In this document: positions 1 to 9,658 of the stretch, piece after piece | Position numbering within the stretch: position 1 is the stretch's first letter | How the letters are laid out: the number at the start of each line of letters is the position of its first letter | From: a virus | Length of the DNA stretch: 64,000 nt | Strand: one strand, 5' to 3' | Virus record (IMG/VR): IMGVR_UViG_3300024999_000029 | Location: 248,001-312,000 of that record | The notes under the pieces: model-generated | What the model saw: only the letters and a program-made list of their open reading frames with translations | What the model was told of the DNA's origin: nothing | Database searches by the model: none | Position numbers and translations under genes: made by a program

Positions 1-1
1 G

Positions 2-673
2 TTCGAAGTTTCTAAATATCCAACACTTAATCAATATCCAGTTGAGCAAGAATTAATAGACGCTATAGATGTTTTTAAAAAGATGAAAGATATAGTGGGT
101 AATGAAGTTGAAATAATATTATTCTACGGGAATCATGATGCAAGATGGCGTAAATATATTGCAAATATGCACCAAAAAAAATTATATAAATTCATTAATC
201 CAAATGTCCTTGAAATGTTAAAATCAGGATTTACACTTTATGACAATGGTGAAGAAAAACGTTATGAAGGTGTTGCAGATTTAAAAATAATAAACTCATG
301 GTATGTGAATATAAATTCAGAATTAATTATTTGTCATCCAAATAATTTTTCAAGAGGCGAATTAAAGAATGCCAAAACCGCAATAGACCACTTTATTAGT
401 AGTGGAGAGCATTTTAATGCATTGGCGGTAGCTCATAATCACCATCAATCTGAGTGTCCTAGATATTTAGGTAAATATGCGATTGAAACAGGTTGCATGT
501 GTCAAGAATTTGATTATTCAAATGGTAATACAGGTACTAGACCACAAGATTATGGGTATGCTCTATTTTCTTTTGATGGTAATAATAAAATAAATAAAAA
601 TGAAAGTAAAATATACACATTAGACGGAAATTCTGTTGCTGATGAAAAATCTCAAGTAAAAATAATATTTTAA
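2..673 (+). CDS. Metallophosphoesterase (5' end outside window)
   Basis: The frame is open from the window edge, so the true start lies upstream; the first internal ATG at 83 is not the likely start. Numbering from that ATG, the protein shows GNHD at residues 16-19, a conserved His at 85 (CHPNN) and HNHH at 118-121. These match the metal-binding GNHD and GHxH-type motifs of calcineurin-like phosphoesterases. Phage members are usually DNA- or nucleotide-processing enzymes, but the substrate cannot be read here. The upstream D-x-H motif would be outside the window. It lies 5' of the packaging genes and 27 nt before the next gene. Confidence 0.7.
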   Translation, partial: FEVSKYPTLNQYPVEQELIDAIDVFKKMKDIVGNEVEIILFYGNHDARWRKYIANMHQKKLYKFINPNVLEMLKSGFTLYDNGEEKRYEGVADLKIINSWYVNINSELIICHPNNFSRGELKNAKTAIDHFISSGEHFNALAVAHNHHQSECPRYLGKYAIETGCMCQEFDYSNGNTGTRPQDYGYALFSFDGNNKINKNESKIYTLDGNSVADEKSQVKIIF

Positions 674-700
674 ATATAAAAGGTATAAAAGGAGATTATT

Positions 701-1057
701 GTGGAATTAATTGAAAAAACAAATGTTTATGATGATAAAGTAGTAAAAACTTATTATATTAATGGAGTTTTAATACCAGTAGAAGATTATGATGATGTTT
801 TGGAAGCTTGTGAAAATGAAGTAGATGAAGATTGTAACAGTTGTGATTGTTGTCAAGAATATCCTGAATACATCGAAGAGATGTTGGATGATTGTATTGA
901 AGCAATATCAGACTCCGAAGGCATTTGCGAAGATTGCTTTAAATCAATTTTACATAGTCTGTATATGGAAGGCTATAAAGAAGGCTCAATAGACACTAGA
1001 TTAGAATTAATTGGTCAACTTAGTGATGAAATAGAAGAAATTGAAGATGACGAATAA
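701..1057 (+). CDS. Cys-rich acidic protein of unknown function
   Basis: The GTG start is chosen because AAAGGAG lies just upstream. The product has 118 residues and is strongly acidic. It carries eight cysteines, at residues 37, 45, 48, 50, 51, 65, 76 and 79, arranged in CxxC-like pairs, which suggests metal binding (inference). No family is recognised. It is followed directly by a strong stem-loop, so it is probably the last gene of an upstream unit, separate from the packaging genes. Confidence 0.6.
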   Translation: MELIEKTNVYDDKVVKTYYINGVLIPVEDYDDVLEACENEVDEDCNSCDCCQEYPEYIEEMLDDCIEAISDSEGICEDCFKSILHSLYMEGYKEGSIDTRLELIGQLSDEIEEIEDDE

Positions 1058-1072
1058 TTTTTAAATATATCG

Positions 1073-1103
1073 TGCTCACCTGAATTTACAGGTGAGCATT
1101 TTT
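1073..1103 (+). terminator. Rho-independent terminator
   Basis: A perfect 10-bp stem (TGCTCACCTG / CAGGTGAGCA) with a 6-nt loop is followed by a T-run. It separates the Cys-rich gene from the packaging operon. Confidence 0.85.
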
Positions 1104-1157
1104 ATGTTTAAAAATTATTATCAAATGTAAAAATTTATAGAAAAGGGTGAATATCAG

Positions 1158-2105
1158 ATGCCTAAAGTTGGTAAAAAAACTAGACAGCCTAAGCAGGTGT
1201 CTGGTAATGGTTATTGTAGAAAATGTCAAAGCACACTATCATTGGAAAAATTTTATGAAGCAACTAATCCAATGCTTGATACAAATGGTCGTATTTCAAT
1301 ATGTCGTGAGTGTTGTAATTTATTATATAAAGAATATTTTTCAATTTATAATAATTTAGAAAGAGCATTAGATTTAACTTGTCGAGATTTAGATGTAAGA
1401 TTTGATAGTCGAATATTAATACAGGTACAATCACATATAGAAAAATTATTATCTAGTGGCAAAAAAGCGGAAGCTGTTTTTGGATATTATAAAAGTAAAT
1501 TGGGATCAACTGGTAAAAATAATGAAAAATTTGATTCTTTTAGATATAAAGATAGTAATAATTTAAATTATAATTTAGAAAAAAGATTAATTGGAGAAGA
1601 AAATAAAGAGGTTGATGAAGATTTAGTATTATTTTGGGGAAAAGGATTTAATATTGAAGATTATATTTTTTTAGAAATTGAATTATCAAATTGGCAAAAA
1701 ACTCACAAATGTGACAATCATGCGGAATTAATATTGTTGAAAGAAATATGTATGAAGCAATTAATAATTAGAAACAATCGAGCTGAAAATAAAGATGTGT
1801 CTAAAGATGTAAAGGAATTACAAGAATTGTTTAAAACTTGTTCAGTAGATCCAGCGAAAGCTAATGCTATTGGTAGCGGCCAGTCAGTTGATAGATTTGG
1901 TGTATGGGTAAAAGATATTGAAGCACTTAAACCTGCTGAATGGTGGAATAAACAAGAAAAATATAAAGATATGGATGGTTTTATGCCATATATTAACAAC
2001 TATATAGTAAGACCTATTAAAAATTTCTTCACTGGGGTAAAAGATTTCTTTATTGATGGTAAAGATTTATCATTTAAAGATGAGGATGTAAAACAAGATG
2101 AGTAG
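1158..2105 (+). CDS. Probable terminase small subunit, zinc-finger type
   Basis: This 315-residue protein precedes the large terminase and overlaps its start by 8 nt (GATGAGTAG), the usual arrangement for translationally coupled small and large terminases. The N-terminus has two CxxC pairs (C20/C23 and C49/C52), consistent with a DNA-binding zinc finger like that of several phage packaging proteins. The remainder is helical and charged. The ATG lies downstream of AAAGGGTGA. Function is inferred from position and the zinc finger; no terminase motif is visible, so it could be another DNA-binding protein. Confidence 0.55.
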   Translation: MPKVGKKTRQPKQVSGNGYCRKCQSTLSLEKFYEATNPMLDTNGRISICRECCNLLYKEYFSIYNNLERALDLTCRDLDVRFDSRILIQVQSHIEKLLSSGKKAEAVFGYYKSKLGSTGKNNEKFDSFRYKDSNNLNYNLEKRLIGEENKEVDEDLVLFWGKGFNIEDYIFLEIELSNWQKTHKCDNHAELILLKEICMKQLIIRNNRAENKDVSKDVKELQELFKTCSVDPAKANAIGSGQSVDRFGVWVKDIEALKPAEWWNKQEKYKDMDGFMPYINNYIVRPIKNFFTGVKDFFIDGKDLSFKDEDVKQDE

Positions 2106-3909
2106 TATAAATAATTATCAAGGTGATTTTTATAGACATGCCAGATCATTTAATCCATCAATTCAGCCAAAGTTAATGGTGAATAAAAATAAAAGTGAAG
2201 AATGGGAAGATAACTTAATAGATTGGATTACTTTTTATCGTAGGAATATTCATAGATTTATTGAACATTATTTTCAAATTAAACTGCATTTATATCAAAT
2301 TATATGGATATATTTTATGTCCATATGTGATAGCTTTGTAACTATAGCTTCAAGAGCAAGTGCTAAATCTTGGCTTATAGCTTTATTGGCTTGTGCTAGA
2401 GCTGTGCTCTGGCCTTATTCAGAAATTGTAATTGTAGCAAAAACAAAAAAACAAGCAGGTATTATATTTGGGAAAATAGATATGCTAATGAGTGATTATC
2501 CTAATTTAAGAAGAGAAATTAGTGAGTTTAAAAATTCTCAAAATGATAGATACTGTAAATTTTATAATTCTTCTAAGATTGTCGCAGTAATATGTGACGA
2601 TGGTGGAAGAGGTGAACGTTCATGTTTTACAATTGGGGAAGAATTTCGTTTAATGGATAAAATTAAATATGATGAAATTGTAAGACCTTTTGCCGTAGCT
2701 AGACAAACACCATATACAAAAAATCCTAAATATTCACATTTAATAGAAGAACCAAAAGAAATATTAATTACATCTGCATACTATAAAAGCCTTTGGTGGT
2801 ATGGAGAAATGGAAGAAAATATTAAACTTATGCTCAAAGGTGAAAAAGCGGGGGTAATATATTTTGATTTTCCAGTAGCTATAAAACATGGTATAAAAAC
2901 TAAAAAAGTTATAGCTAAAGATAAACAAAAAATGGGTAGTATTGAGTTTCAACAAGAATATGAAAACATTCCTTTTGGTGAAAATGGTGACGCATTTTTT
3001 AAACTAGAAATGCTTTCTAAAAATAGAAATATAAAAAAAGTTTTTTATCCATTAAATAAAGATATGTTTGATAAAAAACGAAATCCATATAATATAAAAC
3101 GTGTAGATGGTGAAATTAGAATAGTTTCAGTTGATGCAAGTTCAAGAAAAGGCGAGGCAAATGATAATACAATCATTACATGTATCCGAGGATTACCTAC
3201 AGCTAAGGGATATGTAAGAGAATATGTTTATATGGAGTCTGAGCAAGGAGAACATACTGGCAAACAAGCATTGCGAATCAAACAAATTTATCATGATTTT
3301 GAAGCAGATTACATTGTACTTGACCTTCAAAATGTAGGAATTGCAATATTCGAGAGACTTGCGGTAGTTACTAAAGATGATGAGCGAGGTATCGAATATG
3401 ATGCTTTAACTGTTTATGAGCATAAATCTCTTGATAAAAAATTAATTAATGAATTAAAAGAAAAAACATTGGCTACGAAAGCAAAACCAGCAATATATCC
3501 TATTTTAGCATCGGCAAAATTAAATAGTGATATTGCGGTAAATTTTAGAGATTGTTTAAAAACAAAAATGATATCGATACCTGTTGATAATATTGATGGT
3601 GAAGAATTTTTATTAAAAACTAATAACGATTTTAAAGAAACAAATGACCTTGTTTTAAGAATGTGGTTTCTTGAACCTTATATGCAATTTTCGTTAATGG
3701 TTAATGAAACCATTAATTTAAGTTTTAGTGTTGTAAGTGGAAATATAAAATTAGAAGAACAAAGTGGAGAAATGAAAGACAGATATACTTCATGTTCATA
3801 TGGAAATTATTTTATTTCATTACTTGAACAAAAATTATTAAAAGTTGAAGATGATGAAGATTTATCTAAAATTCCACCATGTGTATCAAATTTAAATATT
3901 AAATTATAA
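2098..3909 (+). CDS. terL: Terminase large subunit
   Basis: The packaging motor ATPase/nuclease, 603 residues, which pumps DNA into the prohead and cuts it. Visible motifs: a Walker A-like loop ASRASAKS at residues 84-91 (the R-x-x-x-K-S form of terminases), a Walker B-like CFTIGEEF at 176-183 with its Glu, an ITSAYY coupling-like motif near 225, and RNase H-like nuclease acidic residues at D346 (SVDAS) and D409 (VLDLQNVG). Length is normal for the family. It is coupled to the preceding gene and followed after 40 nt by the portal gene, the standard packaging order. Confidence 0.93.
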   Translation: MSSINNYQGDFYRHARSFNPSIQPKLMVNKNKSEEWEDNLIDWITFYRRNIHRFIEHYFQIKLHLYQIIWIYFMSICDSFVTIASRASAKSWLIALLACARAVLWPYSEIVIVAKTKKQAGIIFGKIDMLMSDYPNLRREISEFKNSQNDRYCKFYNSSKIVAVICDDGGRGERSCFTIGEEFRLMDKIKYDEIVRPFAVARQTPYTKNPKYSHLIEEPKEILITSAYYKSLWWYGEMEENIKLMLKGEKAGVIYFDFPVAIKHGIKTKKVIAKDKQKMGSIEFQQEYENIPFGENGDAFFKLEMLSKNRNIKKVFYPLNKDMFDKKRNPYNIKRVDGEIRIVSVDASSRKGEANDNTIITCIRGLPTAKGYVREYVYMESEQGEHTGKQALRIKQIYHDFEADYIVLDLQNVGIAIFERLAVVTKDDERGIEYDALTVYEHKSLDKKLINELKEKTLATKAKPAIYPILASAKLNSDIAVNFRDCLKTKMISIPVDNIDGEEFLLKTNNDFKETNDLVLRMWFLEPYMQFSLMVNETINLSFSVVSGNIKLEEQSGEMKDRYTSCSYGNYFISLLEQKLLKVEDDEDLSKIPPCVSNLNIKL

Positions 3910-3924
3910 ATTAAAAATATAAAA
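3910..3924 (+). promoter_or_regulatory. AT-rich intergenic motif before portal gene
   Basis: ATTAAAAATATAAAA lies 26 nt before the portal ATG. It is one of at least ten close copies of one motif found in gaps between phage genes. A late promoter or an mRNA leader element are both possible. Confidence 0.4.
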
Positions 3925-3949
3925 TTCTTCACGAAAGGCAGGTGGCAAA

Positions 3950-5617
3950 ATGGCAAGACCAAAAGGTAGTACGAATAAGCCCAAACAAAATCAACAACTA
4001 AACTCGCAACAACAATTATCTTCAAACCCAACTATAGCATCTCAAGTAGATGATAATACATTTCTTTTAACATCACAAAAATATGAACAAAAAGCATTAG
4101 AAGAAGCTATGCTTAATTTTACAACAAAAAGTAATTTTAGGTCAACGTATTTTAATGAACAAAATACTAGTTTAAATATTAGTATTGATGATATAGATAA
4201 TTTAGCTTTAAATGCTCAAACAAATTTGAATAGTATAATGAAAATTAATAATATTGTTCGTTATTTTATAAATAAGAACGATGTTTTAGGTAAGACATAT
4301 GAGGCTTTAGAAACAAATGTAAATTCTCAATGGGAATTAATATTTCCTAAATTTAATGAAGATGAAAAAGAAATGTATAATGAAATAAAAATTATAATAG
4401 AAAATTTTAATAAATCCATTGATTTAGATAGACTTGTTGTAGAGTCTATACCTATGACTTTTATAGAAGCTAATTACATTTTTTATCTTAGAAAAGATAT
4501 TAAAAACAAATCTTATCAAATAGATTATTATCCATTGGGTGTAGCTGATATAGCTGATTATAATGAAGCTGGTGAACCATATATTCTTATTGATATATAT
4601 GAGTTAAAAAATAGATTACAAAAAATTTATAAGAAAGACAGAAAAAACAAACCGCTTTTTTATAAAGATATGGATGAAGAAGTACAAGCTACTTATCCTA
4701 AAGAAGTCTATAATGCATATATAAATAAAGAAAGATATGCTGTGTTGGATATAAAAAATACAGGTGTAATGAGAATTAATAATTTAAAACGAAAGTATGG
4801 TTTGTCACCTGTTTTTAAAGCACTTAAGCCTTCTATTAGACTTGAAAACATTGAATTATCTGATGATAAGAATACGTTAGTTCGTGGAAAAAAAATTATT
4901 TTTCAAAAGCTTAGAGAAGAATTAGTCACAAAAGCTAATGAAATGCCAAATATAACTTGGTCATCTGCGCAGGCTAAAGCACATTCTGATCTGATGGGTG
5001 CACTCTCTTCTAGTGGAGTAACTGTTTTTACAGCTCCTCCATGGACAGAAGAAATTTCTTATATTGAAAGTAAGTTAGAACCTACTAACGCACAAATAAA
5101 AAATCAATATCGTGATCAAATTATGCAAGGATTGGGTATATCTTATTTGAGTGCTACTAAGGGGAGCTATGGTTCTGCGGAAATATCAATTAAAGAGTTA
5201 ATGAAACTTATAAATCGCATAAGCGAACAGTTAGAAAAAATTCTCCATAAATTTTATATGGGATTGCTTCATGATTTGGGTTATGACGTTAAATTTGCAC
5301 CAAAGATTAAAGTTATTGATTCAGAACAACTTGAAATGGAAATAAAATTACAATTAGTTGAAGTTTTATTTAATAAACTTTCGTGTTCATATGAGAGTGC
5401 ATATAAATTTATGGGATTAAATGCAGAAGATGAATTTATGCGTAGAAAGCAAGAAAAAGAAGATGGATATGAAGAAGTTTTTGCCCCTCATTTGACTAGT
5501 TACACATCAAATGGAGATTCTAATGATGATGAAAACAAAGGTGGAACTCCTATTGAAAATAAAAATTTGGATAGGAAAGAATATGATGAAAACTATAATG
5601 AAGATAATAATAGGTAA
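3950..5617 (+). CDS. Portal protein
   Basis: A 555-residue portal, the dodecameric channel at the head vertex. Support comes from its place right after the large terminase, its length, and a C-terminal half typical of portals (long helices, with LGISYLSATKGSYGSAEIS around residues 395-415). The N-terminus has a basic ARPKGSTNKPK stretch and then a Gln/Asn-rich linker; the C-terminus is acidic and Asn-rich. The AAAGGCAGGTGG upstream of the ATG is a good ribosome binding site. Confidence 0.85.
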   Translation: MARPKGSTNKPKQNQQLNSQQQLSSNPTIASQVDDNTFLLTSQKYEQKALEEAMLNFTTKSNFRSTYFNEQNTSLNISIDDIDNLALNAQTNLNSIMKINNIVRYFINKNDVLGKTYEALETNVNSQWELIFPKFNEDEKEMYNEIKIIIENFNKSIDLDRLVVESIPMTFIEANYIFYLRKDIKNKSYQIDYYPLGVADIADYNEAGEPYILIDIYELKNRLQKIYKKDRKNKPLFYKDMDEEVQATYPKEVYNAYINKERYAVLDIKNTGVMRINNLKRKYGLSPVFKALKPSIRLENIELSDDKNTLVRGKKIIFQKLREELVTKANEMPNITWSSAQAKAHSDLMGALSSSGVTVFTAPPWTEEISYIESKLEPTNAQIKNQYRDQIMQGLGISYLSATKGSYGSAEISIKELMKLINRISEQLEKILHKFYMGLLHDLGYDVKFAPKIKVIDSEQLEMEIKLQLVEVLFNKLSCSYESAYKFMGLNAEDEFMRRKQEKEDGYEEVFAPHLTSYTSNGDSNDDENKGGTPIENKNLDRKEYDENYNEDNNR

Positions 5618-5644
5618 TTAATATTTATTTTAGAGGTGTTTAAT

Positions 5645-5815
5645 TTGAATAATATATTTTATTGTTACTCTAAACCACTAAAAGATTTTTTGATTGAAAA
5701 TAAGTTTAGATATTTTTCTAGTGCATTACACAATGAAACAAAGAAGAAATTCTGGATGTTTAATAAAACAGAAGAATTAAATAAATATTTAACTATATGG
5801 GTAAGCGTCAATTAG
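5645..5815 (+). CDS. Small head-region protein, 3' end rewritten by IS66
   Basis: A TTG start after GAGGTG gives a 56-residue product that begins MNNIFYCYSKPL. It resembles the start of the gene at 12009-12257 (YFYCYSPPL), so the two are paralogues. IS66 is inserted after the Trp codon at 5798-5800. The ancestral frame resumes across the element as R-D-R-K-stop (8281-8295). The insertion therefore replaced only the last four residues with VSVN, encoded by the IS end, and the protein may still work. Function unknown. Confidence 0.6.
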   Translation: MNNIFYCYSKPLKDFLIENKFRYFSSALHNETKKKFWMFNKTEELNKYLTIWVSVN

Positions 5816-5884
5816 AGCACACCTACTAATAAGTTTTTTGAAGTGAGATAATTACTCCATGAAAAATCAAGGAGGAAATTATTC

Positions 5885-6205
5885 ATGACTAAAGCAGAAC
5901 AGCAAAAACAATGGGACGTTAGAGTAAGTGAATTTAAGGCTAGTGGTCAAAGCCAAGCTGCATGGTGCAAAGCCCAAAATATTAATCTTCGCACATTCAA
6001 TTACTGGTTTGTAAAATCTAAAAAAACTGTTTCGCCATCAAGAAAACCATCAAATTGGATATCCTTAAAAGCCCGTGAACGAGAAGAGAATCCGAGGGAT
6101 TCTGTCTTTAAAGTAAAAATAGGCCAGGCAGCTATTGAGGTAAAGCCTAATTTTGATTCTGTGCTTCTTTTAAACATTGTGAAAGTTCTTAGTACTTTAT
6201 GCTAA
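5885..6205 (+). CDS. tnpA: IS66 TnpA
   Basis: The 106-residue accessory transposition protein of IS66 elements. The N-terminal half (AAWCKAQNINLRTFNYW) reads as a helix-turn-helix of the transposase-8-like type. An AAGGAGG site lies 9 nt before the ATG. Its stop overlaps the ATG of tnpB, indicating translational coupling. Confidence 0.85.
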   Translation: MTKAEQQKQWDVRVSEFKASGQSQAAWCKAQNINLRTFNYWFVKSKKTVSPSRKPSNWISLKAREREENPRDSVFKVKIGQAAIEVKPNFDSVLLLNIVKVLSTLC

Positions 6206-6555
6206 ACAAGATTTCCGTAGAGCAGGTATATTTAGCCTGCGGAAGCACTGATATGAGGAAATCAATTGACGGATTAGCAGCTATAGTGCAGGAGGGATTT
6301 TTCTTAGATCCTTTTTCATCTTGTCTATTTGTGTTCTGCAATAAATACCGGAACAAACTGAAAATTCTTAAATGGGAACATAACGGCTTCTGGTTATATT
6401 ATCGAAGGCTTGAAAAAGGAGTTTTTCAATGGCCTAAAGAGAACACTGTATCCACTATGCCAATTAACATTAGGGAGTTAAATTGGCTATTGGATGGATT
6501 GTCATTAGACCAACATCTTGCACACAAAAAAGTATCAGCAAATGCAGTAATATGA
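6199..6555 (+). CDS. tnpB: IS66 TnpB (Orf2)
   Basis: The 118-residue accessory protein found in all complete IS66 elements. It has the hallmark segments GSTDMRKSIDGL (residues 15-26) and LKWEHNGFWLYYRRLEKGVF (53-72). Its exact role is not settled, but it is required with TnpA for transposition in the elements studied. It overlaps the end of tnpA. Confidence 0.92.
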   Translation: MLNKISVEQVYLACGSTDMRKSIDGLAAIVQEGFFLDPFSSCLFVFCNKYRNKLKILKWEHNGFWLYYRRLEKGVFQWPKENTVSTMPINIRELNWLLDGLSLDQHLAHKKVSANAVI

Positions 6556-6634
6556 ATACTTTCAAGAAGAAAAAACTTCTAGAAATATCACGAATTTTGT
6601 AGTCAAAATACGTGAGAAATGATATAATAAACGC

Positions 6635-8218
6635 ATGGAAAACACAGTAAATTCAACAGTTACAATAGAAAAGCTACAAGAAGAAAATGAAATTCTTCAT
6701 CAGAAAAATTCACTTCTTCAACAAGAAAAAGCGGAACTAGCAGCCAAGCTAAATTGGTTTGAAGAACAGTTCCGTTTGAATCAACATTGGCGATTCGCAG
6801 CTTCTAGTGAAAAGACAGACCCTGAACAAATTTCACTTTTTAATGAGTCTGAGGTTGAAGCAAAGCCTGATGCGCCTGAACCTACTGTTGAAGAAATCAC
6901 ATATAAACGTCGTAAAAGCAAGGGCCACAGAGAAGAAATGCTTAAAGACCTTCCTATAGAGGTTATAGAGTACCGTCTTTTAGAAGATGAAAAAGTCTGC
7001 GATTGTTGCAGCGGCGAACTTCATGAAATGAGTATTGAGATAAGAAAAGAACTTAAAATTACGCCTGCACAAGTAAGCGTTGTAGAACATAGAAAATGTG
7101 TATATGCCTGCCGTAAATGTGAACAGAATGAAATAAAAACGCCTATCAAAACCGCATCAATGCCAAGGCCTGCAATACCAGGAAGTATAGCATCATCATC
7201 GGCAATAGCCCATATAATGACGGAAAAGTTTGTTAAAGGATTGCCACTTTACCGCCAAGAACAGGACTGGAAGCGTATGGGCGTGGAGATATCCCGCCAA
7301 ACAATGTCTAATTGGATGATCCAGAGTTCTGATAGGTGGCTACGACTAATTTATGAAAGAATGCATGAGCATCTTATGAAAAGGGACATCTTGCATGCCG
7401 ATGAAACCACATTGCAGGTACTGAATGAAGCTGGAAGGCCAGCTGATTCGACCTCATACATGTGGTTGTACCGAACTGGGCGAGAAGGATCTCCTATTGT
7501 ACTTTATGATTATCAAACAACTCGGGCAGGCAAGCATCCCAAAAAATTTCTCGAAGGTTTTAAAGGTTACTTGAATACAGATGGATATTCAGGCTATAAT
7601 GACATGTCTGGAATTATCAACGTTGGCTGTTGGGCTCATGCTCGACGCGGGTTTACTGATGCTTTAAAAGCAATGCCACCTAAAAAGGATGATAAACCCA
7701 CTGCCACCGAAGAAGGATTAGCATTTTGTAACAAGCTATTTGAAATAGAAAGAGGCTTGCATGATGTAACAGTAGAAGAAAGATATGAAGGCCGCCTAAA
7801 TAAAAGTCGTCCAATATTAGAAAAATTCAAGGAATGGCTTAAATATCAGCGCCCGAGAGTTACTCCGAAAAGTGCATTGGGTAAGGCAATTCAATACTGT
7901 CTAAACCAGTGGGATAAACTGGGGTCATTTATGTTGGATGGAAGGCTAGAAATTGATAACAATCGTAGTGAAAGGTCGATTAAACCTTTTGTAATCGGCA
8001 GAAAAAACTGGATATTCTCAAATAGTTCGAAAGGAGCTACTTCTAGTGCTACAATTTATAGCGTTGTTGAAACTGCTAAAGAAAACGGGTTGAATCCATT
8101 TATATACTTGATGTATCTTTTAGAAAGACTGCCCAATATGGACATCAAGGATAAAGATGCCTTGGATAAGCTTATGCCATGGTCGGATAGTTTACCTTCT
8201 GCTTGTAGAGTTAAATAA
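6635..8218 (+). CDS. tnpC: IS66 transposase TnpC
   Basis: A 527-residue DDE transposase. In order: a Leu-rich coiled coil (about 10-50), a zinc-binding region with CDCC at 122-125 and CRKC at 159-162, then the DDE core with D256 (HADETT), D316 (NTDGYSGY) and E446 (NNRSERSIKP). The GCWAHARRGF motif (331-340) is typical of the family. No frameshift or internal stop, so probably active. Confidence 0.95.
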   Translation: MENTVNSTVTIEKLQEENEILHQKNSLLQQEKAELAAKLNWFEEQFRLNQHWRFAASSEKTDPEQISLFNESEVEAKPDAPEPTVEEITYKRRKSKGHREEMLKDLPIEVIEYRLLEDEKVCDCCSGELHEMSIEIRKELKITPAQVSVVEHRKCVYACRKCEQNEIKTPIKTASMPRPAIPGSIASSSAIAHIMTEKFVKGLPLYRQEQDWKRMGVEISRQTMSNWMIQSSDRWLRLIYERMHEHLMKRDILHADETTLQVLNEAGRPADSTSYMWLYRTGREGSPIVLYDYQTTRAGKHPKKFLEGFKGYLNTDGYSGYNDMSGIINVGCWAHARRGFTDALKAMPPKKDDKPTATEEGLAFCNKLFEIERGLHDVTVEERYEGRLNKSRPILEKFKEWLKYQRPRVTPKSALGKAIQYCLNQWDKLGSFMLDGRLEIDNNRSERSIKPFVIGRKNWIFSNSSKGATSSATIYSVVETAKENGLNPFIYLMYLLERLPNMDIKDKDALDKLMPWSDSLPSACRVK

Positions 8219-8280
8219 TAACAAAATTATATCCCTATCCTTATTTCAAGGTGGGGATTATTTTACGCTTACCTATATGG

Positions 8281-8309
8281 AGAGATAGAAAATGATTCTA
8301 TCTCTTTTA
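8281..8309 (+). terminator. Stem-loop with T-run beside IS66
   Basis: An 8-bp stem (AGAGATAG / CTATCTCT) is followed by TTTT. Before the insertion it overlapped the end of the small gene at 5645, so IS66 landed at the edge of its terminator-like hairpin. Confidence 0.6.
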
Positions 8310-8337
8310 ATTTGAGAATTTAATTGGAGGTTATTAT

Positions 8338-9654
8338 ATGGGATTGATTAGTGAAACTGTGATGGTTAAGTGGTATGGTACAAATAAAAAATATTACATA
8401 AACAAAGGATATCCATTTACCAAAATGGGTGATGAATTTGAAGTTAACGTTGAAGATTTGAGTAATTCGTTTGGTGGTAGCTTTAATGTTAAATGTGATA
8501 ATTGTAATAAGGAATTGCATATACCATGGATAAATTATAAAAAATGTGTAAAAGAAGATAAAAAATATTATTGTAAAGGTTGCGCAAGTAAATTATATGG
8601 TATTCCAAAAAGAATAAAAAAACAATTAAAAAATAGCAAGTCCTTTTATCAGTGGTGTATAGAAAATAATAGACAAGATGTATTGGATAGATGGAATTAT
8701 AAATTAAATAATTGTAGTCCAATGAATGTGACGTATAGCTCTGGTAAAAAATATTGGCTTAATTGTCCTGTTGGAGTACATAATGCCGAAGAAAAGAAGA
8801 TAGATAATTTTATAAAGAATATAGAAGGTTGTATTGAATGTAAAGCTTGTAATTCATTTGCTCAATGGGGAATTGATAATTTAGGAGAGGATTTTCTTGA
8901 AAAGTATTGGTCTGATAAAAATAAAATAAGTCCTTGGGATATTAGTTATTCAGTTGATAAAAAAGTTTATATTATATGTCAAAAAAAAGAATATCATAAA
9001 GATTATTATATAGGATGCAATAAATTTATACAAGGAGCAAGATGTCATTATTGTAACAGTAAAGGTAGTAAAATTCATTATTTGGATTCACTTGGACAAT
9101 ATATAGTAGATAATTTCGGGGAAAATTTTTTAAATAAAATTTGGTCAAACAAAAATAAAAAATCTGCTTTTGAGTATTTATTTAAGAGTACCCAAAAAGT
9201 ATATTGGAAATGTCCAGATGAAAAACATGAAGACTATCTTAGAAGTATAAAAAATTCTAATAAATATAATTTTAGATGTTCAGAGTGTAATAATTATTCT
9301 AAAGGGGAAGAAAAAATTAGTCAATATTTTATAAATAATAATATAAATTACACACCTCAAAAAACTTTTGATGGATTAATTGGACTAGGTGGGGGTAATT
9401 TATCTTATGATTTTTATTTATTAAATTACAATCTTCTTGTAGAATATGACGGAGAATACCATTATATTCCAATTAGAAATTATAAAAATGAACCAATAGA
9501 ATACGCAGAAGAAAGATTAAGAAAACAACAGGAACATGATAGGCTTAAAGACGAATATGCTAAGAACAATAATATAAAATTATTGAGAATTCTATACTGG
9601 GATTTCGACGATATTGAAGAGATTCTTGAAAGAGAATTAAATAAAGCGAGTTGA
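8338..9654 (+). CDS. Zinc-ribbon repeat homing endonuclease, free-standing
   Basis: A 438-residue protein with an N-terminal CxxC pair domain, three tandem units of about 70-75 residues (S-F-x-Q-W-x-I-D-N ... C-x-x-C, DUF4379-like probable zinc ribbons), and a C-terminal Vsr/DUF559-like PD-(D/E)XK nuclease with D358, E369, D371-G372 and H375 (YDFYL, EYDGEYHY). The repeats probably bind DNA and the C-terminus cuts it. It lies between head genes without an intron, as free-standing phage homing enzymes do. The first 90 residues match those of the gene at 31350. RBS TTGGAGG. Confidence 0.75.
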   Translation: MGLISETVMVKWYGTNKKYYINKGYPFTKMGDEFEVNVEDLSNSFGGSFNVKCDNCNKELHIPWINYKKCVKEDKKYYCKGCASKLYGIPKRIKKQLKNSKSFYQWCIENNRQDVLDRWNYKLNNCSPMNVTYSSGKKYWLNCPVGVHNAEEKKIDNFIKNIEGCIECKACNSFAQWGIDNLGEDFLEKYWSDKNKISPWDISYSVDKKVYIICQKKEYHKDYYIGCNKFIQGARCHYCNSKGSKIHYLDSLGQYIVDNFGENFLNKIWSNKNKKSAFEYLFKSTQKVYWKCPDEKHEDYLRSIKNSNKYNFRCSECNNYSKGEEKISQYFINNNINYTPQKTFDGLIGLGGGNLSYDFYLLNYNLLVEYDGEYHYIPIRNYKNEPIEYAEERLRKQQEHDRLKDEYAKNNNIKLLRILYWDFDDIEEILERELNKAS

Positions 9655-9658
9655 TCAT

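Larger units (their letters stand above)
5801..8272 (+). mobile_element. IS66-family insertion sequence, complete
   Basis: The 2,472-bp element starts GTAAGCGT and ends ACGCTTAC, the terminal inverted repeats. It is flanked by an exact 8-bp duplication, CTATATGG (5793-5800 and 8273-8280), the size expected for IS66. It holds intact tnpA, tnpB and tnpC. Codon use and base composition are visibly less AT-rich than the flanking phage genes. The perfect duplication and open genes point to a recent insertion. Confidence 0.95.
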
